64,000 nt of DNA from Halostagnicola sp. A-GB9-2. Its GTDB lineage: Archaea > Halobacteriota > Halobacteria > Halobacteriales > Natrialbaceae. Below, piece by piece: positions 35,043-43,746 of the stretch (within the stretch, counting starts at the first letter, position 1; every line of letters begins with the position of its first letter). Below the pieces are notes generated by a model. The model saw only the letters and a program-made list of their open reading frames with translations, was not told the DNA's origin and made no database searches. The stretch covers positions 875,045 through 939,044 of the forward strand of contig NZ_JASJOC010000001.1 of assembly GCF_030068615.1 (NCBI RefSeq). Reading direction: 5' to 3'. Made by a program: the position numbers and the translations under genes.

Positions 35043-35221
35043 TCCGAGACTCGAGGCGATTCCGGTCAGTAACGGTCGTCGATAGCGGTCGATATCGCTC
35101 GTGGGGATGGAGATGACCTAACGCTATCGAATTTGCCGGCGGTGACCGATATCGGGTCGCGCTCGACTCGATCCGCGAATTGCCGCAAAACAGGTCGTAA
35201 TCGGCCGCGTTCGCTCGTGGT

Positions 35222-35740
35222 TTACTCGTAGTCGACGGAAACGGACTCGAGGACGACGTCTTCGTTCGGCTGGTCGTTCGCATTGGTGTCGACATCACCG
35301 ATCTCGTTGACGACGTCCATCCCGTCGGTGACTTTTCCGAAGACGGCGTGGCGGTCGTCGAGGTGGGGCTGGGCGCCGAGCGTGATGAAGAACTGCGAAC
35401 CGTTCGTGTCCGGGCCGGAGTTGGCCATGCTCAGGATGCCCGCGTCGTCGTGGCGCAGGTCGTCGTGAAACTCGTCGTCGAACTGGTAGCCCGGGCCGCC
35501 GCGACCGGTCTCGGTTGGGTCGCCGCCCTGAATCATGAAGTCCTCGATGATGCGGTGGAACGCCACATCGTCGTACAGCGGCTCGCCCTCCACTTCCTCG
35601 CCCGATTCGGGGTCGGTCCAGGTTTTGCCGCCGGTCGCGAGGCCGACAAAGTTGTCGACGGTCCGCGGCGCGCGGTCGTCGTAGAGTTCGACATCGATAT
35701 CGCCACGGTTCGTGTGCAGTGTCGCAGTAACGTCTCCCAT
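35222..35740 (-). CDS. Cyclophilin-type peptidyl-prolyl cis-trans isomerase (cytoplasmic)
   Basis: 172 aa. Starts at ATG 35740 (MGDVTATLHTNRGDI) with no signal. All cyclophilin landmarks are present: [49 protein letters not shown]. Accelerates proline isomerisation in the cytoplasm. The upstream in-frame extension to 35917 overlaps the divergent M14-like gene and is rejected. Near-identical sister of the lipoprotein copy 180 bp downstream. Confidence 0.94.
   Translation of the reverse strand: MGDVTATLHTNRGDIDVELYDDRAPRTVDNFVGLATGGKTWTDPESGEEVEGEPLYDDVAFHRIIEDFMIQGGDPTETGRGGPGYQFDDEFHDDLRHDDAGILSMANSGPDTNGSQFFITLGAQPHLDDRHAVFGKVTDGMDVVNEIGDVDTNANDQPNEDVVLESVSVDYE
35357..35705 (-). repeat. Cyclophilin duplication, copy B
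   Basis: Partner of 34571-34919 at a constant offset of 786 bp. One amino-acid change (Q for E in GPGYQFDDE) within the core of about 110 residues. Confidence 0.92.
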
Positions 35741-35834
35741 AGTCACCGAGACGGTCGGCCGAGTGAAAACGGTAGTGGTCTTCGTTGGCATCGGCGGCCG
35801 CAGGTACATACCGCTGGCCGTGAAACGAGTGTCT

Positions 35835-36821
35835 ATGAGTGACGGCACGCACACGGCCGAGCAGGTAACTCTCGCCCGGTTGCCCTCGGGCGTAGAACTA
35901 CCGACCACGGTCCACACCTATCACGGTGACGAACCGGGACCGACGCTGTACGTGCAAGCGGCCCAGCACGGACGCGAAATCAACGGTACGGAGGTCTTGC
36001 GTCGATTCCACGACCGACTTCCGCTCGAGTCGCTTTCGGGAACGATTGTCGCCGTTCCGGTCGCGAATCCGCTAACTTTCGACCGGGTCTCCTATACGAC
36101 GCCGGAAGCGCTCGATAGCGTCAACTCCAATATGAATCGCGTTTGGCCAGGGGACGATGAGGGAAGCCTCCACCAGCGCATGGCCGCCCGCCTCTGGGAG
36201 TACGTCGAAGACGCAGACGCCGTCGTCGACCTTCACACCGGGAGCCCGGACATGCTCCCCCATGTCGTCTACCTCGATGACGACAATGCATCCGCCAACC
36301 TCGCACAGGCGTTTGGCACCGACCTTCTCCTCGCGGAGGAAGCAAACGAGGACGCCCCAGGCGAGTGGCACCGACGCGGATTCGCTGGGAAGCTCCGGGT
36401 CGCCGCCACGAGAGAAGATATTCCGTCGATAACGCCCGAGCTGGCACACAGTAAGCAGATACTCGAGGACGTCGTCGAGGACGGCGTAAACGGACTATTG
36501 AGTACCTTGAGTCATCTCGAGATGCTTCCGCCGGTGTACGCCCGCGAACACGGATCGGATCGAACGACGGAGCCGACCGTCGCGCGAAACCACCTCGGAC
36601 AGGTTACTGCGAACGAGTCGGGACTGTTCCGGCCGAATCCCGAACTCGAGCTCGGCCAGCCCGTCTCGATAGGCGTCGGTCTTGGGACCATCTATCACCC
36701 GACAACGTACGAACCGGTTCAGGAGGCCGTAACCGATCGCGGGGGAATCCTCTATACGCTCACGCAGGAAGCGACGGTGATGGCGGGGAGCAAGCTCGCG
36801 AGCGTCGCGATTCGAGATTGA
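35835..36821 (+). CDS. Succinylglutamate desuccinylase / aspartoacylase family protein
   Basis: A 328-aa M14-related zinc hydrolase. Zinc ligands are in QHGREINGTE (His and Glu) and VDLHTGS (His). The region VNSNMNRVWPGDDEGS is the family arginine loop. Members deacylate N-acyl amino acids or act as carboxypeptidase-like amidases; the substrate is unknown. ATG 35835 (MSDGTHTAEQVTL); divergent from the cyclophilin with about 94 bp between. Confidence 0.88.
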   Translation: MSDGTHTAEQVTLARLPSGVELPTTVHTYHGDEPGPTLYVQAAQHGREINGTEVLRRFHDRLPLESLSGTIVAVPVANPLTFDRVSYTTPEALDSVNSNMNRVWPGDDEGSLHQRMAARLWEYVEDADAVVDLHTGSPDMLPHVVYLDDDNASANLAQAFGTDLLLAEEANEDAPGEWHRRGFAGKLRVAATREDIPSITPELAHSKQILEDVVEDGVNGLLSTLSHLEMLPPVYAREHGSDRTTEPTVARNHLGQVTANESGLFRPNPELELGQPVSIGVGLGTIYHPTTYEPVQEAVTDRGGILYTLTQEATVMAGSKLASVAIRD

Positions 36822-36874
36822 GAACGGAGCAACGAGTGAAAGCGATGGGCGGACTGAAATTCGGGTCAGTCGTC

Positions 36875-37636
36875 TTAACAGGTCGAAAAGCCGCCGTCGA
36901 CGACCAATCCGTGGCCGCTCACGAACGACGCTTCGTCGCTTGCGAGGAACAAGATCGCATCGGCAATTTCTTCTGGTTCGGCTAAACGCTTGAGCGGGTA
37001 CTCAGCTTCCATCTCCTCGCGTGCGGCTTCGGGATCGCCCTGGCCCTCGAGATACTGTTCGACCAGTTGCGTGTTCGTAAAGCCGGGACAGACCGTGTTC
37101 GCTCGAACACCGTAGGGCCCCGCCTCGGCGGCGATCGCTCGAGTGAAGTTCAACACCGCACCCTTGCTCAGCGAGTAAGCGGCCTGTTTCGGAAGCCCGA
37201 GAATGCTCGCGAGCGATCCGACGTTGACGATCGCACCGTGGCCCTGCTCTTTGAGATGCGGGAGCGCGGCGTGACAGCCGTTCCAGACGCCGTTGACGTT
37301 GACGTCCATGACGAAGTCGCGGATCGACTCGTCGGTCTCTTCCATTCGCGACGACGGATGGCCGGTCCCGGCGTTGTTGACGAGCACGTCGAGACCCTCC
37401 TCCTCGGCGACAGCGTCGATGACTGCGTGAAACTGGTTGCTATCAGTGACGTCGAGTTCGTAAAACGCCGCCTCACCGCCAGCGTCCTCGATCGACGCGA
37501 CGACCTCGTCGCCGCCGCTCGAGTCGATGTCGGTGACGATAACCTGCGCACCCTCCTCGGCGCACCGTTCGGCGGTCGAGCGCCCGATTCCCGCGGCCGC
37601 ACCGGTGACAACCACTGTCTTGTCTTCGAGTCGCAT
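36875..37636 (-). CDS. SDR family oxidoreductase
   Basis: 253 aa, classical SDR: TGAAAGIGRSTAE cofactor loop, DIDSSGG after beta2 (Asp favours NAD+), NNAGTG, NVGSLAS with the catalytic Ser, YSLSK, and PGFTNTQL. C-terminal VSGHGLVVDGGFSTC. ATG at 37636. Substrate unknown; resembles 3-oxoacyl reductase or hydroxysteroid-type SDRs. Confidence 0.92.
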   Translation of the reverse strand: MRLEDKTVVVTGAAAGIGRSTAERCAEEGAQVIVTDIDSSGGDEVVASIEDAGGEAAFYELDVTDSNQFHAVIDAVAEEEGLDVLVNNAGTGHPSSRMEETDESIRDFVMDVNVNGVWNGCHAALPHLKEQGHGAIVNVGSLASILGLPKQAAYSLSKGAVLNFTRAIAAEAGPYGVRANTVCPGFTNTQLVEQYLEGQGDPEAAREEMEAEYPLKRLAEPEEIADAILFLASDEASFVSGHGLVVDGGFSTC

Positions 37637-37867
37637 AGATCTGCAATCGAGCGGACACTATATAAATTCGTTCATGATTTTCCACGCAATACTCGATCTC
37701 GTTCAGCGTTCTGTGTCCTCAGACAAACACTGGTAACAGGTCGCTCGAGAGCCCAATCGATTCGTCGCAATCGGGTCTCGCCGGATCACGGAGTTAGCGG
37801 GGAACGAAGTGAAGAATAGTCGAACGGCCGAGTACAGAAATCGAGTCAGTTCACGTCCTTTTGGACC

Positions 37868-38938
37868 TCAGAACGACTGGAGGTCCTCGAGTACAGCCTG
37901 TGCGCTTCCGTCGTCGATAACGGCCCGAGCCGCCTCGAGTCCGTCCTCGAGCGAGTCGACGTCGCCGCGGGCGTAGATTCGGAGCGCGCCGTTGAGAGCG
38001 ATGGCGTCGGCGAAGTGATCGTCTCGCTCGCCGGAGAGTACTTCCTCGGTGATTGTCGCCGAGTCGGCCTGCACGTCCTCGACTTCGAGGTCCTCGCTTT
38101 CCATCTCCATGCCGTACTCGGCGGTTTCGATCTCGAAGTCCTCGAAGGTGCCGTCGGCTTCGTCCCATTCGGCGACCTTCGTGTAGCCGGGACGGATGTC
38201 GTCGTAGCCTTCCATCCCCTGGAACATGATCACGCGCGAGTACCCGAGGTGCTCGCTCCCTTTGATCAGGTCGGTCATCTTCTTTGCGAACGCGAGGTGG
38301 TAGAACGAGCCCAGGTGCACGTCGGCGTTGGCCGGGTTCGCGACCGTTTCGATGGTGTTGACGAACGTCCGGACGCCCATCTGGTCGCGCCGGTCGTGCA
38401 ACGAGTCGATGGCGGGGTTGAACTCGGGCTGGTAGTAGAATCCGAAGCCGGTTTCATCGACCATCTCGGCGCTCTCTTCTGGCTCGATCTCCGTTCGAAC
38501 GCCCAGTTCGTCGAGGACGTGCTTGTACGCGGTCTCTTTTTGGGTCGGGACGCGGTCACCGGAGTGGACGACGACCGGCGTTCCCGCGGCGGCGGCGACG
38601 AGGCCCGCACCGACGCCGAGGATCGCCGAGGTGTGCTTTCCGTCGTAGTTCGCGCCGCAGTCGACGGGATCGCAGTCGGGTTCAGCGCCGACGACGCCCT
38701 CCTCTATCATCACGTCGGTAAACGCCGAGAGCTCCTCGGCGTTGTTGTGCTTCCATCGGTTCGCGAGCCAGAACGCGCCGAGAGTCGTATGGTCCGGTTC
38801 GCCGGCGAGGATGCGCTGGAAGGCCTCTCGAGCCTGCTCGGAAGACATGTCCTCCGCCGATTTCGTGCCGGTCCCGACGACTTCGGTCATCAGCCGTTTC
38901 AAGGGCCATTCGCCGAACTCTGGGGTTGCTTGCGCCAT
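37868..38938 (-). CDS. TrpD-like phosphoribosyltransferase-fold protein (anthranilate PRTase family)
   Basis: 356 aa. N-terminal helical bundle typical of nucleoside phosphorylase type III/TrpD (EQAREAFQRILAGE), then the PRPP-region equivalent DCGANYDGKHTSAILGVGAG and VVVHSGDRVPTQKET. The canonical GTGGD and KHGN motifs of TrpD are altered, so true anthranilate transfer is doubtful. No trp genes are adjacent. ATG 38938 (MAQATPEFGEWPL). Divergent from the heme-type regulator/decarboxylase gene. Confidence 0.8.
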   Translation of the reverse strand: MAQATPEFGEWPLKRLMTEVVGTGTKSAEDMSSEQAREAFQRILAGEPDHTTLGAFWLANRWKHNNAEELSAFTDVMIEEGVVGAEPDCDPVDCGANYDGKHTSAILGVGAGLVAAAAGTPVVVHSGDRVPTQKETAYKHVLDELGVRTEIEPEESAEMVDETGFGFYYQPEFNPAIDSLHDRRDQMGVRTFVNTIETVANPANADVHLGSFYHLAFAKKMTDLIKGSEHLGYSRVIMFQGMEGYDDIRPGYTKVAEWDEADGTFEDFEIETAEYGMEMESEDLEVEDVQADSATITEEVLSGERDDHFADAIALNGALRIYARGDVDSLEDGLEAARAVIDDGSAQAVLEDLQSF

Positions 38939-39105
38939 ATTCTGTCGTTCGAACGGGCGGCGCAAAAGCCTCCCGCTTCCGGGCATCGGTTGACACGAAA
39001 GTCCGCCCGTCTGTGCTCGAGATTCGGTTCCGAACGAAAGACAATTACCCCGGAACGCTCCCGAGATCCGAAACCACTACCTTCGGCTCGTCCCTAGGCA
39101 AGCCA

Positions 39106-40173
39106 ATGAGTACCCAGTCGGGTGCCTGGCTCGAGTCGGTCGACGAGGTCGACGCCGCGATCATCGACAGCTATCAGAGCGGTTTTCCGGTCGCCGAACG
39201 GCCGTTTCGCCGACTCGCCGACGCACTCGAGATTGACGAATCGGACGCCCTCGAGCGGGTTCGGCGGCTTCACGAGGAGGGGATCTTCCGGCGCTTCGGT
39301 CCGGTTCTCAACCCGCCCGTAATAGGCTCGTCGACGCTGGCTGCGGTTCGCGCACCCGAGGACCGCTTCGACGAGATTGCAGCGGTCATCAACGGCTACC
39401 GGCAGGTCAACCACAACTACGCCCGCGATCACGAGTGGAACATGTGGTTCGTCGTGACCGCCGGCTCTCGCGAGACCAGAGACGAAATCCTCGAGGAGAT
39501 CGAAACCCGAACTGGCTGTTCGGTTCTCAACCTGCCGATGCTGACCGATTACTACATCGACCTCGAGTTCCCCGTCGTCAACGCCGACCGGTTCGCCCGC
39601 CAAAGCCTCGAGTCGGACGCTCGTCCCGCAGAGAGCGTCGAGCAAAGCGAGGCCTCGCCCACCCGAATCAGCGAGGACGCGGCGACAGACCTCTCCTCGT
39701 TCGAAGCCAACCTCTTGCTCGAGGTTCAAGATGGGTTCCCGCTTTCGGAGACGCCGTATCGAGATCTGGCGACGGCGCTCGAGGGAGACGTTTCGGACGT
39801 GCTCGAGGCGATCGAGCGACTCAGCGAGAACGGCTGTATCAAGCGGATCGGTTGCGTCGTGAACCACGTCGTGACGGGCTTCGACGCGAACTGCATGGTC
39901 GTCTGGGACGTGCCCGACGACGAACTCGACGAACGCGGCGTTCGCGCAGGCGATCTCTCCTACGTCACGCTCTGTTATCACCGGCCTCGTCGGGAAGCCC
40001 TCGAGTGGCCCTACAACCTCTTTACGATGATCCACGGACGCGATCCGGCGGCCGTCGACGAGAAAATCGACGAACTCGCCACGGAGTACCTGCCCGTGGA
40101 CCACGAACGATTGTACTCGACGGAAACGCTGAAACAGACCGGCGCGCAGTACGAAGAGTTGGTCGGGAACTGA
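39106..40173 (+). CDS. Fused two-domain siroheme decarboxylase-type protein (AhbA-AhbB/NirDL-like)
   Basis: 355 aa made of two similar halves. Half one: SYQSGFPVAERPFRRLADAL, FRRFGPVLNP, VNHNYARDHEWNMWFVVTA; half two: EVQDGFPLSETPYRDLATAL, KRIGCVVNHVV, YVTLCYHRPRREALEWPYNLFTMIHG. Each is an AsnC/Lrp-like wHTH plus the ferredoxin-like domain of siroheme decarboxylases, which form AhbA/AhbB in the alternative heme pathway. The conserved His-x-Arg and Tyr residues are in the YHR motif of half two. ATG 39106. It is not a simple Lrp regulator. Confidence 0.83.
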   Translation: MSTQSGAWLESVDEVDAAIIDSYQSGFPVAERPFRRLADALEIDESDALERVRRLHEEGIFRRFGPVLNPPVIGSSTLAAVRAPEDRFDEIAAVINGYRQVNHNYARDHEWNMWFVVTAGSRETRDEILEEIETRTGCSVLNLPMLTDYYIDLEFPVVNADRFARQSLESDARPAESVEQSEASPTRISEDAATDLSSFEANLLLEVQDGFPLSETPYRDLATALEGDVSDVLEAIERLSENGCIKRIGCVVNHVVTGFDANCMVVWDVPDDELDERGVRAGDLSYVTLCYHRPRREALEWPYNLFTMIHGRDPAAVDEKIDELATEYLPVDHERLYSTETLKQTGAQYEELVGN

Positions 40174-40526
40174 GTGCTCGTTTGGCCTCGACGCGCCTCC
40201 TTTCAGCACCTCTCCCGACACCTCGAGCCGCCCCAGCCTCGGCGTTCGACGTCGTCGACTGCGTGTGCGAGTACGAGAGGCCGGGCCGGGAGTGCGACTC
40301 GAGCAACGCAAGAGCCGCACGACTCGGGGAAAGGCAGGCAATCGCGAGCCCTGGCGGAATGAAAGGGCGAGGTGGAGTCGCGGGTGTTCTGGCGACTCTA
40401 TCTGAACGAAGTGAGGATATCCGTCAGAACACCCGCGAGCACACCGAGGGCTTTCACTTGATTGTTAGCTTTAATGTAGCCACCGCACAAATATCTGCAC
40501 CTATTGGGATGAAATGAAAATTAGAC
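40174..40526. other. 352-bp intergenic stretch
   Basis: No coding frame is convincing. It contains the long inverted repeat 40378-40438, then an AT-richer end (about 40450-40520) before the stop of the convergent dehydrogenase gene. Confidence 0.5.
40378..40438. repeat. Inverted repeat with 14-bp arms (terminator or repeat element)
   Basis: TCGCGGGTGTTCTG (40378-40391) and CAGAACACCCGCGA (40425-40438) are perfect complements with a 33-nt loop. It lies between two convergent genes, so a bidirectional transcript end or a dispersed palindromic element is plausible. Confidence 0.7.
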
Positions 40527-43500
40527 TTACTCGAGCGCTTTCCCTACCAACTCGATCGGCGTCGGCGGCTCCTCCTCAGCGTCGGGATGGCCCTCGAGCT
40601 GGCTCCGACAGGAGGCACCCGGCGCGACGACCCGATCTCCCTCGCTCGAGTCGACCTGCTCGTAGAGCACGGCAGCGATCGCGTTGCTCATCGAGGCGTG
40701 TTCGGCCTCGTACCCGAAACTGCCGGCCATACCACAACAGCCCGAATCGAGCGGGTCGACGGCGTAGCCCGCCCGCCGGAGGAGGCCGACGGCGTGGTGG
40801 TCTTTCGCCGTCGCCTTCTGGTGGCAGTGGCCGTGGTAGGTGAGGTGCTCGAGGGCGTCGGTATCCGTATCCGTGTCCGGATTGACATCCGACGGCGAAA
40901 CGAACGATATCGACTCGTCGAGCCGGAACGTGTCGAGGTACTCGCAGACGCCGTAGGTGTGCTCCGCGAGGGTCCGAGCGTCGTCACCGAGCAGGTCCAA
41001 GTAGTCCGACTGCAGCATAACGGCGTCGGAGGGCTCGACGAGGAGGATATCCCGGCCGTCCTCGAGGTGAGAAGACAGCGCTTCGAGGTTTGTTCGAGCG
41101 GTCTCGCGGGCCTTCTCGAGAAAGCCCTTCGAAAACGCTGGGCGACCCGTGTCGCCGACGCCGTTGGGGACCGTGACGTGGATGTCCGCGGCCTCGAGGA
41201 CTCGAACCGCTGCCTTGCCGGCCTCGGGATGGTTGTAGTTGGTGTAGGTGTCCGGGTAGAGGACGACCTCGCGGACAGCGTCGGCTTCCTCGACGTTCGT
41301 CCCGCCGCGGCGTTCGAACCAGTCCGAGAAGGTGTCGCTGTGGAACGTCGGCAGGGGCCGATCCGCGGCAATCCCGACCGTCTTCTCGAGGAGCCAGCGC
41401 GAACCCGGTATCTTCGGGAGGACGTTCGACAGCGGCGCGAAGCGACTCCCCCACCGGGAAAGGTTCGAAACGTTCGCGAACAGCCGATCGCGAAACGACG
41501 AGCCGTTTCGCTGGTGGTACTCGTGAGTCACTTCGGCCTTCAGCTTCGCCATGTCGACTTCGCTCGGGCAGTCGATTGCACAGCCTTTACAGCCGATACA
41601 GAGGTCCATCACCTCTTCGGTGAACTCGTCGGAGAACTGCTCTCCCGGCGGAAGGTCGCCGCTCATCGCCTGCCGAAGGGCGTTTGCCCGCCCGCGGGTG
41701 CTCGTGATCTCCTCGTGGGAAGCGCGATAGGTCGGACACATCACGCCGCCGGTGGTCGACTGCTCGCCGCGACAGCCGCCACAGCCGTGACAGAGTTCGA
41801 CCATCCCCTGCATGCCGTTGTCGTTCTCCCACTCAAGTTCGGGCTCGAAGCCCGCCTCGTACTCGTAGTCGGGGTCGAATCGAAGGTTCTCCCGGAGATC
41901 CGCCGGATCCTCCTCACGGTAAACGACCTGTCCCGGATTCAGGAGCCAGTCGGGATCGAACGCCGCCTTGAGGTCCCGAAAGGTCTCCCAGAGATCTTCG
42001 CCGTAGAGTTTCCGATTCCACTGCGTTCGAGCCCGGCCGTCCCCGTGTTCGCCCGAAACGGAGCCGCCGAGATCTACCACGAGATCTGTCACGTCCTCGG
42101 CAATCCCGTGCAACTGGTCGATCCCGATATCGGTCTTCGTGTTCACCAGCGGCCGCACGTGCAACACGCCGGGTCCGGCGTGGGCGTAGAAGGTCGCGTA
42201 GGTGTCGTGGGCCTCGAGGATCGCCTCGAACCGTTCAACGAACTCGGGCAGGTGTTCCGGCGGAATCGCCGTATCCTCGATGAACGAAACGTGTTTCTCG
42301 TCGGTGGTCCTCGAGAGCAAGATCGGGAGCCCCGACTTGCGGAGCTTCCAGAGCTGTGCTCGCTCGGCCTTCTCGTAGGCCTCGAGGGCGTCGATCGCGA
42401 CCGGTTCCTGCGCGCTCGAATTGTTCTGACTCGCGTTCATGTCGCCGAGATCCATCTCCGAAACGCCGCCGTCGGGCGTCCCGGCTGGCGTGACGGACGG
42501 GCACCGATCGGCGAGCAGTTCGGCGATCCGCTCGCGACTCTCGGCCTCGTCTTCGGCGTAGAACTCGACCAAAAGCGTCGCGTTCGTACCCTCCGGAAGC
42601 ATCTCCGTCACGGGGGCGAACTCCGCGGTCCCGCGAGCGAGGTCGATCAACACGTCGTCGAGCACCTCGACCGCCGCGGGGTCGTGCTCTATGATCGGCG
42701 CGACGTCCGTCATCGCGTCGTGGAGCTCCGAATAACAGAGCAGGGCGACGGACTTCGTTTCGGGAACCGGCTCGAGCGAGACGGTCGCTTCCGTCACGAT
42801 TGCGAGCGTTCCCTCGCTTCCAGCGAGCACTCGAGCGAGGTTGACGGTTCCCGGATCTCCGGTTTCTTCGCCGCCTGGAAGGGGTTGGCCGCGGGCCTCC
42901 GCAATCAGCCTGTCGAGGTTGTAGCCCGAAACGTTTCGCTTGAGATCGGGGTACGCCTCAGCGATTTCGTCCGCGTCTTCCTCGAGGATCCGGTCGATTT
43001 CGGCGTAGATCCGCTCCTCGAGCGAGCCGTCCGGGTCGGCGCGTTCATCGATCTCCTCGAGAGTCACCTCGCCGAATCGGGTGACCGTTCCGTCCGCGAG
43101 GACGACCTCGCAGGATTCGACGTAGGCGTCAGTCTTGCCGTACTGCAGGGAGTGTGCACCCGTCGAGTTGTTTCCGATTGCGCCGCCGATCGCGCTCTTG
43201 TCGCCCCAGGCGGGATCCGGCGCGAACTTGAGATCGTGGGGCTCGAGCGCTTCGTTTAGCGTCCCGAGGATCGTTCCGGGCTGGACCGTCGCGGTCCGGC
43301 CGTCGGGATCGACCGCGAGGATTTCGGTCATGTGCCGAGTGAAGTCGAGAACAACGGCGCGGTTGACCGTCTGCCCGGCGAGGCTCGTCCCGCCGCCGCG
43401 GGGGAGCACCGGAATTCCCCGTCGCGCGCAATACTCGAGAACGCTGGCGACGTCGCTCGTCGATTCCGGAAAGACGACGCCGACGGGCGTCATTTCGTAG

Positions 43501-43670
43501 GCGCTGGCGTCGGTCGCGTACAGCTCGCGCGAGTACGAATCGAATCGAACCGAACACTCGACCAGGTTCTCGAGGTCGCGAACCAACCCCGGCCGGTCGA
43601 CGTCGGTGCTCGCGTAGTCGTAACTCGCACGTGCGTCGGCGGCCGGGTCGTCGCTCGGCTCCGTGGCCAT
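40527..43670 (-). CDS. FAD-linked oxidase fused to FeS/CCG domains (D-lactate or glycolate dehydrogenase type)
   Basis: A 1047-aa GlcD-GlpC fusion. Residues about 55-240: PCMH FAD-binding domain (GVVFPESTSDVASVLEYC, PRGGGTSLAGQ, GGAIGNNSTGAHS); about 260-590: FAD-oxidase C-terminal domain (FYAHAGPGVLHVRP, SVSGEHGDGRARTQW). Two 4Fe-4S motifs follow (CHGCGGCRGEQ; CIGCKGCAIDCPSEVD), then CCG domains (YHGHCHQKA; SGCCGMAGSFGYE). Oxidises a 2-hydroxy acid and passes electrons to quinone. ATG at 43670. D-lactate is likely but glycolate or others remain possible. Confidence 0.93.
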   Translation of the reverse strand: MATEPSDDPAADARASYDYASTDVDRPGLVRDLENLVECSVRFDSYSRELYATDASAYEMTPVGVVFPESTSDVASVLEYCARRGIPVLPRGGGTSLAGQTVNRAVVLDFTRHMTEILAVDPDGRTATVQPGTILGTLNEALEPHDLKFAPDPAWGDKSAIGGAIGNNSTGAHSLQYGKTDAYVESCEVVLADGTVTRFGEVTLEEIDERADPDGSLEERIYAEIDRILEEDADEIAEAYPDLKRNVSGYNLDRLIAEARGQPLPGGEETGDPGTVNLARVLAGSEGTLAIVTEATVSLEPVPETKSVALLCYSELHDAMTDVAPIIEHDPAAVEVLDDVLIDLARGTAEFAPVTEMLPEGTNATLLVEFYAEDEAESRERIAELLADRCPSVTPAGTPDGGVSEMDLGDMNASQNNSSAQEPVAIDALEAYEKAERAQLWKLRKSGLPILLSRTTDEKHVSFIEDTAIPPEHLPEFVERFEAILEAHDTYATFYAHAGPGVLHVRPLVNTKTDIGIDQLHGIAEDVTDLVVDLGGSVSGEHGDGRARTQWNRKLYGEDLWETFRDLKAAFDPDWLLNPGQVVYREEDPADLRENLRFDPDYEYEAGFEPELEWENDNGMQGMVELCHGCGGCRGEQSTTGGVMCPTYRASHEEITSTRGRANALRQAMSGDLPPGEQFSDEFTEEVMDLCIGCKGCAIDCPSEVDMAKLKAEVTHEYHQRNGSSFRDRLFANVSNLSRWGSRFAPLSNVLPKIPGSRWLLEKTVGIAADRPLPTFHSDTFSDWFERRGGTNVEEADAVREVVLYPDTYTNYNHPEAGKAAVRVLEAADIHVTVPNGVGDTGRPAFSKGFLEKARETARTNLEALSSHLEDGRDILLVEPSDAVMLQSDYLDLLGDDARTLAEHTYGVCEYLDTFRLDESISFVSPSDVNPDTDTDTDALEHLTYHGHCHQKATAKDHHAVGLLRRAGYAVDPLDSGCCGMAGSFGYEAEHASMSNAIAAVLYEQVDSSEGDRVVAPGASCRSQLEGHPDAEEEPPTPIELVGKALE

Positions 43671-43746
43671 ACCTTACTCTAAGGCGTCGTCAGCATAAAG
43701 CGTGGGGCATCGGCCGCGGTCCGTCGAGTCGAAAAATTCGACAGGA

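Noticed and set aside
37868-38938. Calling this gene trpD
   Set aside because: The canonical anthranilate PRTase motifs are changed and no tryptophan genes are near; only the fold family is supported.
40587-43259. 890-aa open frame antisense to the FAD/FeS dehydrogenase
   Set aside because: Long antisense frames are common in GC-rich genomes; the sense frame has complete domain motifs.
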